Below are positions 28,182 to 37,155 of a DNA stretch of 64,000 nt, piece after piece; the first letter of the stretch is position 1; each line of letters starts with the position of its first letter. The notes below the pieces were generated by a model, which saw nothing but the letters and a program-made list of their open reading frames with translations, did not search any database and was not told the origin of the DNA. The position numbers and the translations under genes are program-made. The stretch covers positions 248,001 to 312,000 of the forward strand of contig NZ_JACJPL010000018.1 of assembly GCF_014696065.1 (NCBI RefSeq). The letters are read 5' to 3'. Source of the stretch: Leptolyngbya sp. FACHB-261 (GTDB lineage: Bacteria; Cyanobacteriota; Cyanobacteriia; FACHB-261).

Positions 28182-28328
28182 ATGTATCAGGTATATCGGG
28201 TGGGGGTCTATCAAAGTCTGAGATTGCTCAAACATCGCCCTGTGTATCTAGAGGGCCTAAGCGCCGGTCTGCAAGAGATCAAAGTGCTTCGGGACTCAGC
28301 CTCTGAGCTGAGCCTGACTGAACTGTAG
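28182..28328 (+). CDS. Possible 48-residue protein in a divergent gap
   Basis: A short ATG frame (MYQVYRVGVYQSLRLL ... RDSASELSLTEL) fills most of the gap between the TPR gene and the ABC ATPase without overlapping either. The composition is protein-like and includes an amphipathic segment. There is no clear ribosome binding site and no family that I recognise. It may be chance. Confidence 0.22.
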   Translation: MYQVYRVGVYQSLRLLKHRPVYLEGLSAGLQEIKVLRDSASELSLTEL

Positions 28329-28398
28329 CCTATCGGAAATTAGACTAGATGAGAGGTTGCCCGTATCTGAAAGACGAGGCTTGAAATTTGAGAGTTCC

Positions 28399-29055
28399 AT
28401 GCTCTACATCCAAAATTTGGTTTATCACCCGCCTGCTACACATACGGCAATTCTTAAAGGTATCAACCTAGAGTTGGCTCCTCAAGAACTGGGCTTGGTC
28501 ATTGGCCCTTCTGGTTCCGGCAAAAGTACGCTTTTAGAGATTCTGTCAGGTTTAGCAGAGGCAACAAGCGGCGAATTGCGCTGGCGGCAGCAGGTTTTAA
28601 CCCCGGACCATTTGCAACAGCTAGGCGGACTGGTCTTTCAATTTCCAGAACGTCATTTCTGCACGGGCACTTTACTGGAGGAGTTAAAGCTCGGGCACCC
28701 GGAACTGAGCAATGAGCGGGTCCAGGAGGCTCTCAACGAAGTGGGACTCGGCCATCTGGACTTGAAAACGGCCCCTCAAGCCCTCAGTGGCGGCCAGCAG
28801 CGCCGTCTGGCCTTGGCTGTCCAGTTGATTCGGCAACCCCATCTATTGCTGCTGGATGAACCCACAGCCGGTCTAGACTGGTCCGTCCGCCGTCAGGTCA
28901 TCGCCCTGCTACAGCGACTCAAAGCACATTGGACGTTGCTCGTGGTAACGCACGATGCCTCCGATCTATTGGCTATCGCCGATCGCTGTTGGACGCTGCA
29001 TCAAGGCGAGTTACGCACGGTTGATCCGCAAACCTTAGCAGCCAAAGCCCATTAA
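28399..29055 (+). CDS. ABC transporter ATP-binding protein (single domain)
   Basis: This ATPase subunit has all nucleotide-binding motifs: Walker A GPSGSGKSTLLE (about residue 36), Q-loop FQFPERHF, the ABC signature ALSGGQQRRLALA, Walker B LLLLDEPTAGLDW, and the switch His in VVTHDAS. The FQFPE string is typical of the energy-coupling-factor (EcfA/CbiO-like) and related cyanobacterial/plastid single-domain ATPases. The ATG at 28399 gives MLYIQNLVYH, a normal start; a TTG 42 bases upstream adds unlikely residues. No permease gene is adjacent, so its partner is unknown. Its stop overlaps the start of the tRNA methyltransferase gene by one base (TAATG). Confidence 0.9.
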   Translation: MLYIQNLVYHPPATHTAILKGINLELAPQELGLVIGPSGSGKSTLLEILSGLAEATSGELRWRQQVLTPDHLQQLGGLVFQFPERHFCTGTLLEELKLGHPELSNERVQEALNEVGLGHLDLKTAPQALSGGQQRRLALAVQLIRQPHLLLLDEPTAGLDWSVRRQVIALLQRLKAHWTLLVVTHDASDLLAIADRCWTLHQGELRTVDPQTLAAKAH

Positions 29056-30176
29056 TGCAGATTACGGAGGGCAAAGCGCAATTTGAAGTTGGCAACGCCT
29101 TCTACAATCCCCAGAGCCAAACTGCTCGGGACCTCGGTCTCCTATGCGCCACCTTACATCGCCAAGATACTGGCGCTCTGAGAGTGCTCGATGCAATGAC
29201 TGGCTGTGGCGTCAGGGCCTTGCGCTATTGCCTAGAGGCTGGCGCGGGCTGGGTCTGGGCCAATGACGCAGATCCAGACATAGAGCCTTTGTTGCAGGCT
29301 AACCTGCAAGCTCTGCCCAGCAATCAAGTTCACGTCACTCACCAGGATGCCGTTCGCCTCTTTTTTGAGTGCCACGTAGCAGAGGATTATTACGACCTCG
29401 TCGATGTTGATGGCTTTGGCAATCCTGCTTCGTATTTAGGCGCTAGCCTATGGGCCGTTAAGCCAGGGGGCTTGCTTTATCTCACCAGCACTGATGGACG
29501 TACTCTGTCTGGTCGGCAAACCGACTACAGTCTGCAAAGCATGGGGGCCATTGCCCGCGTCCACCCCGCGGCGCGTGAGCAAGGGCTACGTCTGCTAATT
29601 GGTAACCTGCTGGTGGAGGCCGGACGGAGAGGCTTGAGTGTGCAGCCTGTCTTCTCATTCTTCGCGGGCGAAATTTATCGCGTAATGGTGCGCCTGGTAG
29701 CAGGAGCCCCTTTTCCCAGCAATCACTATGCCTTCATCGGCTACTGTCACCACTGCGGCCATTACGAAAAGGTGAGCTGGCGTGCCCTCAGTCGCGCTAA
29801 ATGCCCTGAAGACCAACCTCTTACTTTGAGTGGTCCCTTGTGGTTAGGCCCCCTCCATGACTCTGTATTGGTGCAACGAATGGCTGAACTTGCTCGTCTC
29901 TGGCGATGGCCGCAGCGGGTCCAGCTTCTAGAAACTATGCAGGCTGAGGCAACTTTGCCGCCCTACTACTACACCCTGCGGGAACTAGGACATCGCAGCA
30001 AACGAGATGTCCCACCACGCACTGCATTGATCGCTGCCCTGCAACAGGCGGGCTACGCTGCCTGTGCGACCCACCTGGAACCGCAGGCCGTCAAAACAGA
30101 GGCCTCCTTTCGCATCTGCCAGCAGCTAGCCCAAGAGCTAAGCCCCCGTTCAAGCAATCAGGAGGACATTGCCTGA
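29055..30176 (+). CDS. Trm1-type tRNA (guanine26-N2)-dimethyltransferase
   Basis: The 373-residue protein matches the Trm1 family, which methylates guanine at tRNA position 26 using S-adenosylmethionine. Features are the entry motif EGKAQFEVGNAFYNPQSQTARDLG, the SAM site LDAMTGCGVRALRY (about residue 48), the catalytic-loop region DLVDVDGFGNPASYL (DxDPFG-like) with LTSTDGRTLSG, and a C-terminal domain with a C4-like cluster CHHCGHY ... AKC. Trm1 is common in archaea and eukaryotes but rare in bacteria; cyanobacteria and Aquificae are known exceptions. It is translationally coupled to the ABC ATPase and its 3' end overlaps the converging GH15-like gene by 19 bp. Confidence 0.88.
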   Translation: MQITEGKAQFEVGNAFYNPQSQTARDLGLLCATLHRQDTGALRVLDAMTGCGVRALRYCLEAGAGWVWANDADPDIEPLLQANLQALPSNQVHVTHQDAVRLFFECHVAEDYYDLVDVDGFGNPASYLGASLWAVKPGGLLYLTSTDGRTLSGRQTDYSLQSMGAIARVHPAAREQGLRLLIGNLLVEAGRRGLSVQPVFSFFAGEIYRVMVRLVAGAPFPSNHYAFIGYCHHCGHYEKVSWRALSRAKCPEDQPLTLSGPLWLGPLHDSVLVQRMAELARLWRWPQRVQLLETMQAEATLPPYYYTLRELGHRSKRDVPPRTALIAALQQAGYAACATHLEPQAVKTEASFRICQQLAQELSPRSSNQEDIA

Positions 30177-33100
30177 TCGACCAGTTGCCCCTGGCCCAAC
30201 CGACTGAGAAAGCGCAGAGCTTGCACGACGTAGCTAGCACAGTGGTAGGGGGAGCTGTCATAGAAGGAGCGCCAGGCCTCACCCTTGAACTCGTCATAGC
30301 GTTCGGCACGCTCTGGAAAGCGATCTAAGAAGGCCAAACGCACAGCATGACCGATCAGCACATCAAGAACAATGTATTCCTCAATTTGCAGATTACGATT
30401 GGCCTCCACCATGGTTGCCAATTGCATAAGCGTTTCTATATTGAGCTGGCGATATTCAGGCGCTTGAATTTTGTTGAGCAGATGCTCGACTCGCAGCGCG
30501 AAATTCTGCTCATCAGGGGTCATCTCAGCCAGAATTGGCTCACTATCCAGTCGGTTGCGTCGCTCTAGTTTGTCGCCAATAATCAAACCTTTACAGTGCT
30601 TGAAAAGCTGCCAAACTCGGGGATAGAAATTTTGGGGCACTCGATTGACAGTTCCCTGTAGTTGGCGCTTGCGCAACCAACTCCCGGACTGTTGCTCAAC
30701 ATCCTGGTTATCCGTTTCGATAATCCACTCGATAGTCTGTTCACCTTTGACTAGATGTAAGGATTCCTGTTGGAATAGCCCTCGATTGAGTTCTTCGTAG
30801 CCAGCCAAGGCTTGACGCAGATGCAACTTGACCTCGAAGGGACTGAGCTGCATTAGGCGCTCGTAGGCCTCATCTTGAGTAACATTGAGTTCACGAGCCA
30901 GCTCACTGACAATCAGCAGAATAAAGTAGCCCACGCGTAGAGTCAGTAGGCCATCGAATAACTGGGGTTCTGCTTTGATTAGTAAGCCTAAATAGATCAG
31001 AATTTCTTGACTCAGCACACGGTCTCGGATGTCCTCACCGCAGAATTCACGGATTCTCTCCATGACCTCAGCCTGTGGCATCGGCTGGGTGATCAGCGAT
31101 GCCTTACTGTAAGATTTGCCCACAGTAATCTGCTTTTGGCGAACCAAAATATCAGTAACCGCATCCGAGAGACCAATATCAACTTTATTGAGTAATCCAG
31201 CTGCACGCCGCACAATTGCCCAAAGTTTCAGTTTCGCAGCTTTACTGTAGATTTCGTTCAACAGGTCGGCGACTGTAACAACCTGAGTAGGCTGACCAAA
31301 TCCTGTATCGAATTGCATACCCTGCAAGCGGCACAGAGTATTCAGAAGTTCGATTTGCTCATAGAGATTTTCAGAGCGACGCAAACTGCTCAGGAGCAAA
31401 TCAATATTAGTTTCGCATTCTAGGGAGAACTCTTGCGTGTAACTCAGCGGCCAGTTTTTCTCAGCATGGAAAATCAGGTAATTGCAAACCGTCGCTGCAT
31501 CTTTAACTGGCGCTGCCTGAAACTCAAAATTGTGTAGAAAATCTATGCGCTCTGTGCCTGCAGTTAGCATCAATTGATGCATGGGGCCTAGTCTGACTCG
31601 CACGCCATTGCACAAGCCATCTTTCAATTCCTGCATCAAATTCAACAATGCCTCGCTACCGGCTTCTAGCATTGCTGTCGTAATCAAGATTGTGAGCGTG
31701 GGCCGTCCTAATTGATCCCAATGGCGCTCGATGTAGGCTAATTCACTTTTGAGTTGATCAACCAAAAAATGATGATCGAGGGTTAAATAAAACTCCTGCT
31801 GGTCTAGAAACGAGGGCAGAAACACCATGGTCTCGCCACGAATCCGGAAAACTCTAGAGGTCGCCAAACTACGGGAGCGGCGTAGAGAACGGCCCGTCAA
31901 TCTGAGCCGGTCGTTACGCCCGATTTGGGTATAAACTATCCCTAAATCTCGAGCAGTCCGCACCTGCATGGGTTCGAGTTGTTTGGGTGTCTGCGTTGCA
32001 ATACCGTGGGCCTCTAGACGGTCTTGAAGCGCTTCATCCTCCGCCAGCAAGGCGATCTGTACAGAAAGATCACGGTACTTACCAATGCGCAGGTGACGAT
32101 TTAGAGGATCAATATCCCCAACTTCTAGTAAGCCTTCAGCCAGCAATTCACCCAATAAATACAGGCTTTGTGCCCAAACCAGAGGCACATTTTCGTTGGG
32201 CAAGCGAACTTGGCTGTTGGGGACGGCCCGCTCCGCCTCAACTCGATCAGCAGGCACATAGTAGAGCTCAGGCAATAGTGACCAGCCATCGCGCTGGACC
32301 AACAGCGGTTGCAGCCGATCCCGATAATCTTGCACCTGTTCGGGGTTGTGACGGAATAGACCATCCAGCACTAGATAGGTGAAAAAGAGCGGCCATTCAC
32401 ACTCGATATGCTCGAATTCGCGCAACTCAAACGGTTCATAATGCAGGCGTCGGGTGTCTTCTAAGACTGTCTGATGCCCATCTCGCAAAAAGCGCTTGCA
32501 CCCGTAGCGCCCTTGCAGTTTTTCAACGATTTTGGTCCGGGTGCGTTCGACCAGTTGCACATCTTCAATTGCAAAGGCTGGATAGCTGATGATGCTCAAC
32601 AAAGCCGCATCAACTTCTTTGGAATTAGACTCCCGAGGCAGTAGAGATTCTAGAGTGATGCGAGCTCGAGCAATCTCATCCGGCTGCACATGGATGACTG
32701 AAGACTGACTGCCTCGTGCCCCAAATAGATTCAAGCCATTAATTGCTTCTAAAGCTGCTTTAGCCATGCCCACTGAGCTGGCATTCAGCTCGGCGTGACC
32801 GTGGTTGATCTTATTGCCCCGCTCCCAAATTCCGTAGTCGGGAGTTCGATAGGCCCGACCGATGTAATAAACCAGGTTCTGAACAAAGTTCACTTCATCA
32901 ATCGTGAAGACAATGGCCAGACCTGAAGCGGTCATCTGAGCCAGCATCAACAAAAAGAGCGAGGTCGCATCTAACTGCAAATGGCCCCACTCGTCATCGC
33001 CCACGACCGTATCGCCGGTTTGCGTGTCGTATTTCGCATGCATGGCGTCGAGCAGCGATTGCGTTTCTTTGAAACGCTCTACTTTGTGAGCCTGCTTCAT

Positions 33101-33388
33101 CATGGCTACCAGCAGGCCGCGCATCAGCTTAACGACGCTGTGCTCTAGCTCAAAGGTTCGCCCCTGATCCTCATCCAGCTTGCGATAGGCCAGCCCTAGG
33201 CCCCAAGCAGCCAGAATGCTGTAGACATTATCTCGAACCCAAGCATCGGTGTAGTCACCATGGGCAGTAACCGCGGTGCTAGCAGGCAGCAGGCCGGTAA
33301 TTGGATTCTGACGTGCAAGAATAATCGCCCTAACCTGACGGTAATACTCATCCAGGCGCACTCGCAGTTCAGACGATTTTCTGACCAT
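30158..33388 (-). CDS. GH15-like protein related to phosphorylase kinase alpha/beta subunits
   Basis: The 1076-residue protein starts with an alpha/alpha-toroid glucoamylase-like (GH15) domain: ARQNPITGLLPAS, GDYTDAWVRDNVYS, DEWGHLQLDATSLFL, then GIWERGNKINHGHAELNASS. This is the arrangement of the regulatory alpha and beta subunits of eukaryotic phosphorylase kinase, and cyanobacteria are known to carry such homologues. The rest (about 430-1076) is a long helical region with a calmodulin-binding-subunit-like C-terminal part ending SFYDSSPYHCASYVVQALRFL. It might bind glucan or a glycogen-metabolism enzyme; catalytic activity is uncertain. No signal peptide is present, so it is probably cytoplasmic. 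It stands alone on its strand. Confidence 0.85.
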   Translation of the reverse strand: MVRKSSELRVRLDEYYRQVRAIILARQNPITGLLPASTAVTAHGDYTDAWVRDNVYSILAAWGLGLAYRKLDEDQGRTFELEHSVVKLMRGLLVAMMKQAHKVERFKETQSLLDAMHAKYDTQTGDTVVGDDEWGHLQLDATSLFLLMLAQMTASGLAIVFTIDEVNFVQNLVYYIGRAYRTPDYGIWERGNKINHGHAELNASSVGMAKAALEAINGLNLFGARGSQSSVIHVQPDEIARARITLESLLPRESNSKEVDAALLSIISYPAFAIEDVQLVERTRTKIVEKLQGRYGCKRFLRDGHQTVLEDTRRLHYEPFELREFEHIECEWPLFFTYLVLDGLFRHNPEQVQDYRDRLQPLLVQRDGWSLLPELYYVPADRVEAERAVPNSQVRLPNENVPLVWAQSLYLLGELLAEGLLEVGDIDPLNRHLRIGKYRDLSVQIALLAEDEALQDRLEAHGIATQTPKQLEPMQVRTARDLGIVYTQIGRNDRLRLTGRSLRRSRSLATSRVFRIRGETMVFLPSFLDQQEFYLTLDHHFLVDQLKSELAYIERHWDQLGRPTLTILITTAMLEAGSEALLNLMQELKDGLCNGVRVRLGPMHQLMLTAGTERIDFLHNFEFQAAPVKDAATVCNYLIFHAEKNWPLSYTQEFSLECETNIDLLLSSLRRSENLYEQIELLNTLCRLQGMQFDTGFGQPTQVVTVADLLNEIYSKAAKLKLWAIVRRAAGLLNKVDIGLSDAVTDILVRQKQITVGKSYSKASLITQPMPQAEVMERIREFCGEDIRDRVLSQEILIYLGLLIKAEPQLFDGLLTLRVGYFILLIVSELARELNVTQDEAYERLMQLSPFEVKLHLRQALAGYEELNRGLFQQESLHLVKGEQTIEWIIETDNQDVEQQSGSWLRKRQLQGTVNRVPQNFYPRVWQLFKHCKGLIIGDKLERRNRLDSEPILAEMTPDEQNFALRVEHLLNKIQAPEYRQLNIETLMQLATMVEANRNLQIEEYIVLDVLIGHAVRLAFLDRFPERAERYDEFKGEAWRSFYDSSPYHCASYVVQALRFLSRLGQGQLVDQAMSS

Positions 33389-33463
33389 GGATTATTCAGA
33401 CTAGCCGTAGCTGACTAGTCTACCCTATGGACTCACCGGAATGGTCTCTAGGTTAAGGCAAGC

Positions 33464-35014
33464 TCAAGAGAGCCTTGCAATCAGCTTCAAGAAGCGCTGG
33501 GTACGTGGGGTCAGTAACGTTCGGCGGTAAGCATCCGCAGCCTTTTTAATCGCCTCGGCCTGCGTGGGGTAGGGGTGGATGACGCCAGCAATCGTATTTA
33601 AGCCCCGCTTACTAACCATCGCCAAGGTAATCTCGCTGATCAGCTCACCCGCATGGCGAGCCACGATGGTAGCCCCCACAATTTGGTCAGAGCCTTGCTT
33701 GTGTAGAACTTTTACAAACCCTGCTTCTTCGCTATCCGTAATCGCCCGATCAACGGTGTTAAAAGGAATTTTGATTGTGCTTACAGCAATACCTTGCTGC
33801 TGAGCTTCATGCTCATAAAGGCCAACATGAGCAATTTCTGGATCGGTGTAGGTGGCCCAGGGCATTACAAGACTACTGAGCTTAGATCGCCCTAATCCCA
33901 GCGGTGAAAACAGCGTGTTCTTGATGACAATGCGCGCTGCCGCATCGGCGGCATGAGTAAACTTCCAGTCCATGCAAATATCACCCGCTGCATAGATCCG
34001 AGGATTGGTAGTTTGCAAATAGTCATTGACCTGCACGCCTCGCTTTTGGTCGTACTTGACATTGACTGCTTCTAAATTGAGACTCTCTACATTAGGAGCA
34101 CGGCCTGCCCCCACTAAAATTTCATCTACGACAATAGTTTGTTCTTGATCCTTGACCTTATATTTGATGAGCTTTTCACCATTGTTTTTGCTCACTTGAA
34201 CAACTTGGCTGGAGAGCACTAACTGAATTCCTTCTCGAAAGAAAGCTTCTTGTACAATTCCAGCAGCCTCGGCATCTTCGCGATCTAGAATGTGTGAGCC
34301 CTGGTGAAATAGCACCACCTGGCAGCCCAAACGTCGAAAAGCTTGAGCCAACTCACAACCAATCGGCCCACCACCAATGACGGCTAAGCGCTGGGGACGT
34401 TCTGTGAGCGAAAATACAGTTTCATTATTGAGGTATCCCGCCTTAGATAGCCCTTCGATGGCAGGGTGAGCGGCCCGTGCTCCTGTTGCAATGACTGCTT
34501 TTTTAAAGCGGAGCGTTTCACCCGCCACTTCAACGGTATTAGCACCGGAGAAATGACCTTTACCCAGAAAAACATCAACCCCTAGCTTCTGAAACCGCTG
34601 AACTGAATCATGGGGGCTAATACTAGCCCGTAGCCGTCTCATTCGAGCCATTACCGTAGGGAAATCAACCTCAACTTCCGCTAGGGGGACACGAATACCA
34701 AACTGCTGCGCATCCCGGATCTCAGCGTAAACCCGAGAGGCGCGAATCACGGATTTGGAGGGTACACAGCCAACATTTAAACAGTCACCGCCCAAGAGGT
34801 GCTTTTCAATCAGAGCAACTTTAGCCCCGAGCCCAGCCGCACCTGCCGCAGTGACTAAACCCGCTGTGCCCGCACCAATCACCACCAAGTCATAGCGTTC
34901 TGCAGGCTTGGGATTGACCCAACCCGGTGGATGTAGATTAGCAACTAGCGTCTGATTGTGCACGTCCATAGGCGAGACGGTCACAGGTTGGACAGCAGAG
35001 CGAGACATGGGCAT
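33464..35014 (-). CDS. MerA-like FAD/NAD(P) disulfide oxidoreductase
   Basis: The 516-residue flavoprotein has an FAD fold (VVIGAGTAGLVTAAGAAGLG), the redox-active pair in LLGGDCLNVGCVPSKSVI, an NAD(P) site (LAVIGGGPIGCELAQAFRRLG), the second FAD motif YAAGDI, and a dimerisation domain with GVIHPYPTQAEA. The Tyr in that last motif stands where lipoamide dehydrogenases have the catalytic His, as in mercuric reductase. But it lacks the N-terminal metal-binding domain and the C-terminal Cys pair of true MerA, so reduction of mercury is unlikely; a related electron acceptor is more probable. It lies seven bases after the VTT-domain membrane gene, forming an operon seen in other cyanobacteria. Confidence 0.9.
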   Translation of the reverse strand: MPMSRSAVQPVTVSPMDVHNQTLVANLHPPGWVNPKPAERYDLVVIGAGTAGLVTAAGAAGLGAKVALIEKHLLGGDCLNVGCVPSKSVIRASRVYAEIRDAQQFGIRVPLAEVEVDFPTVMARMRRLRASISPHDSVQRFQKLGVDVFLGKGHFSGANTVEVAGETLRFKKAVIATGARAAHPAIEGLSKAGYLNNETVFSLTERPQRLAVIGGGPIGCELAQAFRRLGCQVVLFHQGSHILDREDAEAAGIVQEAFFREGIQLVLSSQVVQVSKNNGEKLIKYKVKDQEQTIVVDEILVGAGRAPNVESLNLEAVNVKYDQKRGVQVNDYLQTTNPRIYAAGDICMDWKFTHAADAAARIVIKNTLFSPLGLGRSKLSSLVMPWATYTDPEIAHVGLYEHEAQQQGIAVSTIKIPFNTVDRAITDSEEAGFVKVLHKQGSDQIVGATIVARHAGELISEITLAMVSKRGLNTIAGVIHPYPTQAEAIKKAADAYRRTLLTPRTQRFLKLIARLS

Positions 35015-35021
35015 TTTTACC

Positions 35022-35762
35022 TCAAATGACAGTTTCCTCTAAAGCTTTGCGTGCGATGCGCGTGACATAGAGGGTTATTGCGACTGTAGCAACAAAGCCA
35101 ATAATTCGTAGGACCCATTGAGCTGTCGTGGTTGTTTGCTGCACAGAGCCAACCATCGCCAGATTGCCTGCTAATGAGCCCAGGTAAACGTACATAATCG
35201 TCGCGGGAATCATGCCAACTGAACCTAGAAAATAGTCTCGTAACGAGACACCTGTGACCCCAAAAGCATAATTTAAAAGATTGAACGGAAACAGGGGTGA
35301 GAGACGAGTTAGCAATACGATTTTGAAGCCCTCTTTGCTGACTGCTGCATCAATCGCCTGGAATTTACTGTTGCCTTCGATCTTATGAAAAACCCAGCTA
35401 CGAGCCAGATAGCGTCCCACTAAAAAGGCTACAGTAGCGCCCAATGTGGCTCCTAATAACGCATAGGCTGAACCGGCTACAACTCCAAATAAAACTCCAG
35501 ATCCCAATGTGAGAATTGACCCAGGCAAGAACGCAACTGCAGCCACAATGTAGATTGCAATAAAGGCAATAATACCCAAAGGGCCCAAACTGTCTATCCA
35601 TTGCAAGGCGTTGCGCAGCAGCTCTGAAGGATTGAATGATTGAACCTCACCAGCTCCAGCAGCCAGGGCCGGAGTACCGACCGAGACTAGGATGACTATC
35701 ACTAAGACCCAAACTAGTCCTCGTTTTACGCTTGCCTTGACCTGATCCATAAGGGCGCCCAT
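35022..35762 (-). CDS. TVP38/TMEM64-family (VTT domain) membrane protein
   Basis: This 246-residue membrane protein begins with a hydrophobic helix (signal anchor, about residues 14-34). A re-entrant and helical VTT domain follows: AIYIVAAVAFLPGSILTLGSGVLFG, cited in part, then GATLGATVAFLVGRYLARSW and the conserved RLSPLFPFNLLNYAFGVTGV. It ends in two further helices. Family members (DedA-related) are thought to scramble or transport lipids or carrier-linked molecules. It is co-transcribed with the MerA-like flavoprotein, suggesting a membrane redox or transport step shared by both, which is inference. Residue 5 is an alternative Met start. Confidence 0.9.
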   Translation of the reverse strand: MGALMDQVKASVKRGLVWVLVIVILVSVGTPALAAGAGEVQSFNPSELLRNALQWIDSLGPLGIIAFIAIYIVAAVAFLPGSILTLGSGVLFGVVAGSAYALLGATLGATVAFLVGRYLARSWVFHKIEGNSKFQAIDAAVSKEGFKIVLLTRLSPLFPFNLLNYAFGVTGVSLRDYFLGSVGMIPATIMYVYLGSLAGNLAMVGSVQQTTTTAQWVLRIIGFVATVAITLYVTRIARKALEETVI

Positions 35763-36038
35763 TGCTCCAGATACACGTTTTTCTATGCGTATTGCAGAAC
35801 GTATTGCAGAACCTTAACCCTTCCAATCAGTTCTTGCAGAAATCTGGTTAGTTAGACGGATTTGGGTTCGAGGTCGGTAGCTTGTTCGAGATTTGAACAC
35901 TTTGCCTCAACTTCTAACTCTAGGAAGCGTTATCCCGGATACTTCAAACCAACGGTAAATTTGTGATGGTGCATACCAACCTGCTGCTCCAAGATATCCA
36001 GAGCATCTGCTATCCAGAACATCTAAGGACCCATCCCT

Positions 36039-36572
36039 GTGAGTGAGACTGCTGTCAAACCCGAAATCTTCGTTACCTGGCCTGACTATTACCAGAAGAT
36101 TGAGCAACTTGCGGTGCAAATCCATCTATCTGGCTGGCAGTTTAACCAAATTGTCTGTATTGCCAAGGGAGGGCTACGCATCGGTGACACTTTGGCACGG
36201 CTTTACGATCTTCCCTTGGCAATTTTGGCTGCAGCTTCTTATAGTGGTCCTGCCAACCAAGTTCGTGGCAATCTCACCTTCTCCCGTGACCTTGCCATGA
36301 CCACAACCAATTTGGGCAGTGAAGTTCTCTTGATCGACGATCTCGTAGATTCTGGTATCACCCTGGCTCGCGCGGTAGATTGGCTGAAGCACTACTACGG
36401 GTTTTATGTCAAGGAGGTTCGCACAGCTGTCCTCTGGTACAAACAATGCTCAGTAATCCAACCAGATTTCTATGTAGACTATCTGGCTGACAATCCCTGG
36501 ATCCACCAGCCCTTCGAGCTTTACGAGCAACTCACGCCTGCTCAACTGGCCGAGCGACAAAATCAAGGTTAG
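36039..36572 (+). CDS. Phosphoribosyltransferase
   Basis: The 177-residue protein has the type I PRTase core, with the PRPP-binding loop VLLIDDLVDSGITLARAV (about residue 98), the upstream VCIAKGGLRIGDTLARLY, and a hood-like tail. It resembles purine-type PRTases (hypoxanthine or xanthine class), and the cyanobacterial members are usually annotated only as phosphoribosyltransferase. The start is a GTG at 36039. The product of prs in this window is the likely donor. It is followed closely by a small soluble protein gene, perhaps a joint transcript. Confidence 0.9.
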   Translation: MSETAVKPEIFVTWPDYYQKIEQLAVQIHLSGWQFNQIVCIAKGGLRIGDTLARLYDLPLAILAAASYSGPANQVRGNLTFSRDLAMTTTNLGSEVLLIDDLVDSGITLARAVDWLKHYYGFYVKEVRTAVLWYKQCSVIQPDFYVDYLADNPWIHQPFELYEQLTPAQLAERQNQG

Positions 36573-36663
36573 CAATCATACTTCTTAAGTTTGCTTCATA
36601 CCGGTGAAGTTTGCGTGAAGGGTAGGCTATGCTGGGTCAAATTTGATCGCCCCCTCAGAAGCC

Positions 36664-37047
36664 ATGCGTGACAAGTCCGATCGCTACCGGGTAGAAGTGC
36701 TGCCGCTCAGCCGGGGCATTAAGCGTATCGGTAGCTACCTTTTGGATGCAGGTCTCCTCACCCAAGCCCAAATTGAAGTTGTCCTCAATGATCAAAAGAT
36801 CACAGGCATGCGATTTGGGGAAATCGTTGCCCAACGTGGCTGGGTTAAGGAACAGACCATTGAGTACCTGATGAAGAAGGTGGTCCTGCCCGAACGTCAG
36901 GCTCTCAAAACTAGCCAGCCTAGCGAACCGACCGAGCCCCTGCCCCGGCCTAGCTCCCGTCGTACCACAGAGACCCCCTCGATTAGCAAACCCCTAACCT
37001 CTAACCCTCTGACCGACAAAAACAATGACGTCAGCTGGGTGGGCTAA
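36664..37047 (+). CDS. Small protein with MshEN-like N-terminal pattern, unknown
   Basis: From the ATG at 36664 the product has 127 residues; a TTG 21 bases earlier is in frame but less likely. The folded part (about 10-80) has RIGSYLLDAGLLTQAQIEVVL ... GMRFGEIVAQRGWVKEQTI, given in pieces. This is the spacing of GspE/MshEN-type N-terminal domains (two helical repeats with LG..L...G.L), which in other proteins bind cyclic di-GMP. The cyclic-di-GMP idea is inference from pattern only. The rest is a Pro/Ser/Thr-rich disordered tail. It may be a cyanobacterial conserved hypothetical protein. Confidence 0.7.
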   Translation: MRDKSDRYRVEVLPLSRGIKRIGSYLLDAGLLTQAQIEVVLNDQKITGMRFGEIVAQRGWVKEQTIEYLMKKVVLPERQALKTSQPSEPTEPLPRPSSRRTTETPSISKPLTSNPLTDKNNDVSWVG

Positions 37048-37155
37048 GCTTGGGCCTTCAAAGCCAATCCCTCAAGCTAACCTCCTCAAGCCAACCCTTA
37101 AAGATTGAATACGCCACAATAGAGAGGTGAGCCAGGTAAACGCGCACCAACAGCT

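Noticed and set aside
27948-28328. A 126-codon frame running through the TPR gene start
   Set aside because: Its first half is the opposite strand of the TPR gene. Only the part after 28182 is free of overlap and is listed at low confidence.
33464-35014. True mercuric reductase
   Set aside because: The C-terminal Cys pair and N-terminal metal-binding domain of MerA are missing.
35862-35900. GGTTCGAG and nearby GTTCGAGATTTGAAC, tRNA T-loop-like strings
   Set aside because: No acceptor stem, anticodon arm or D-loop of tRNA could be fitted around them.
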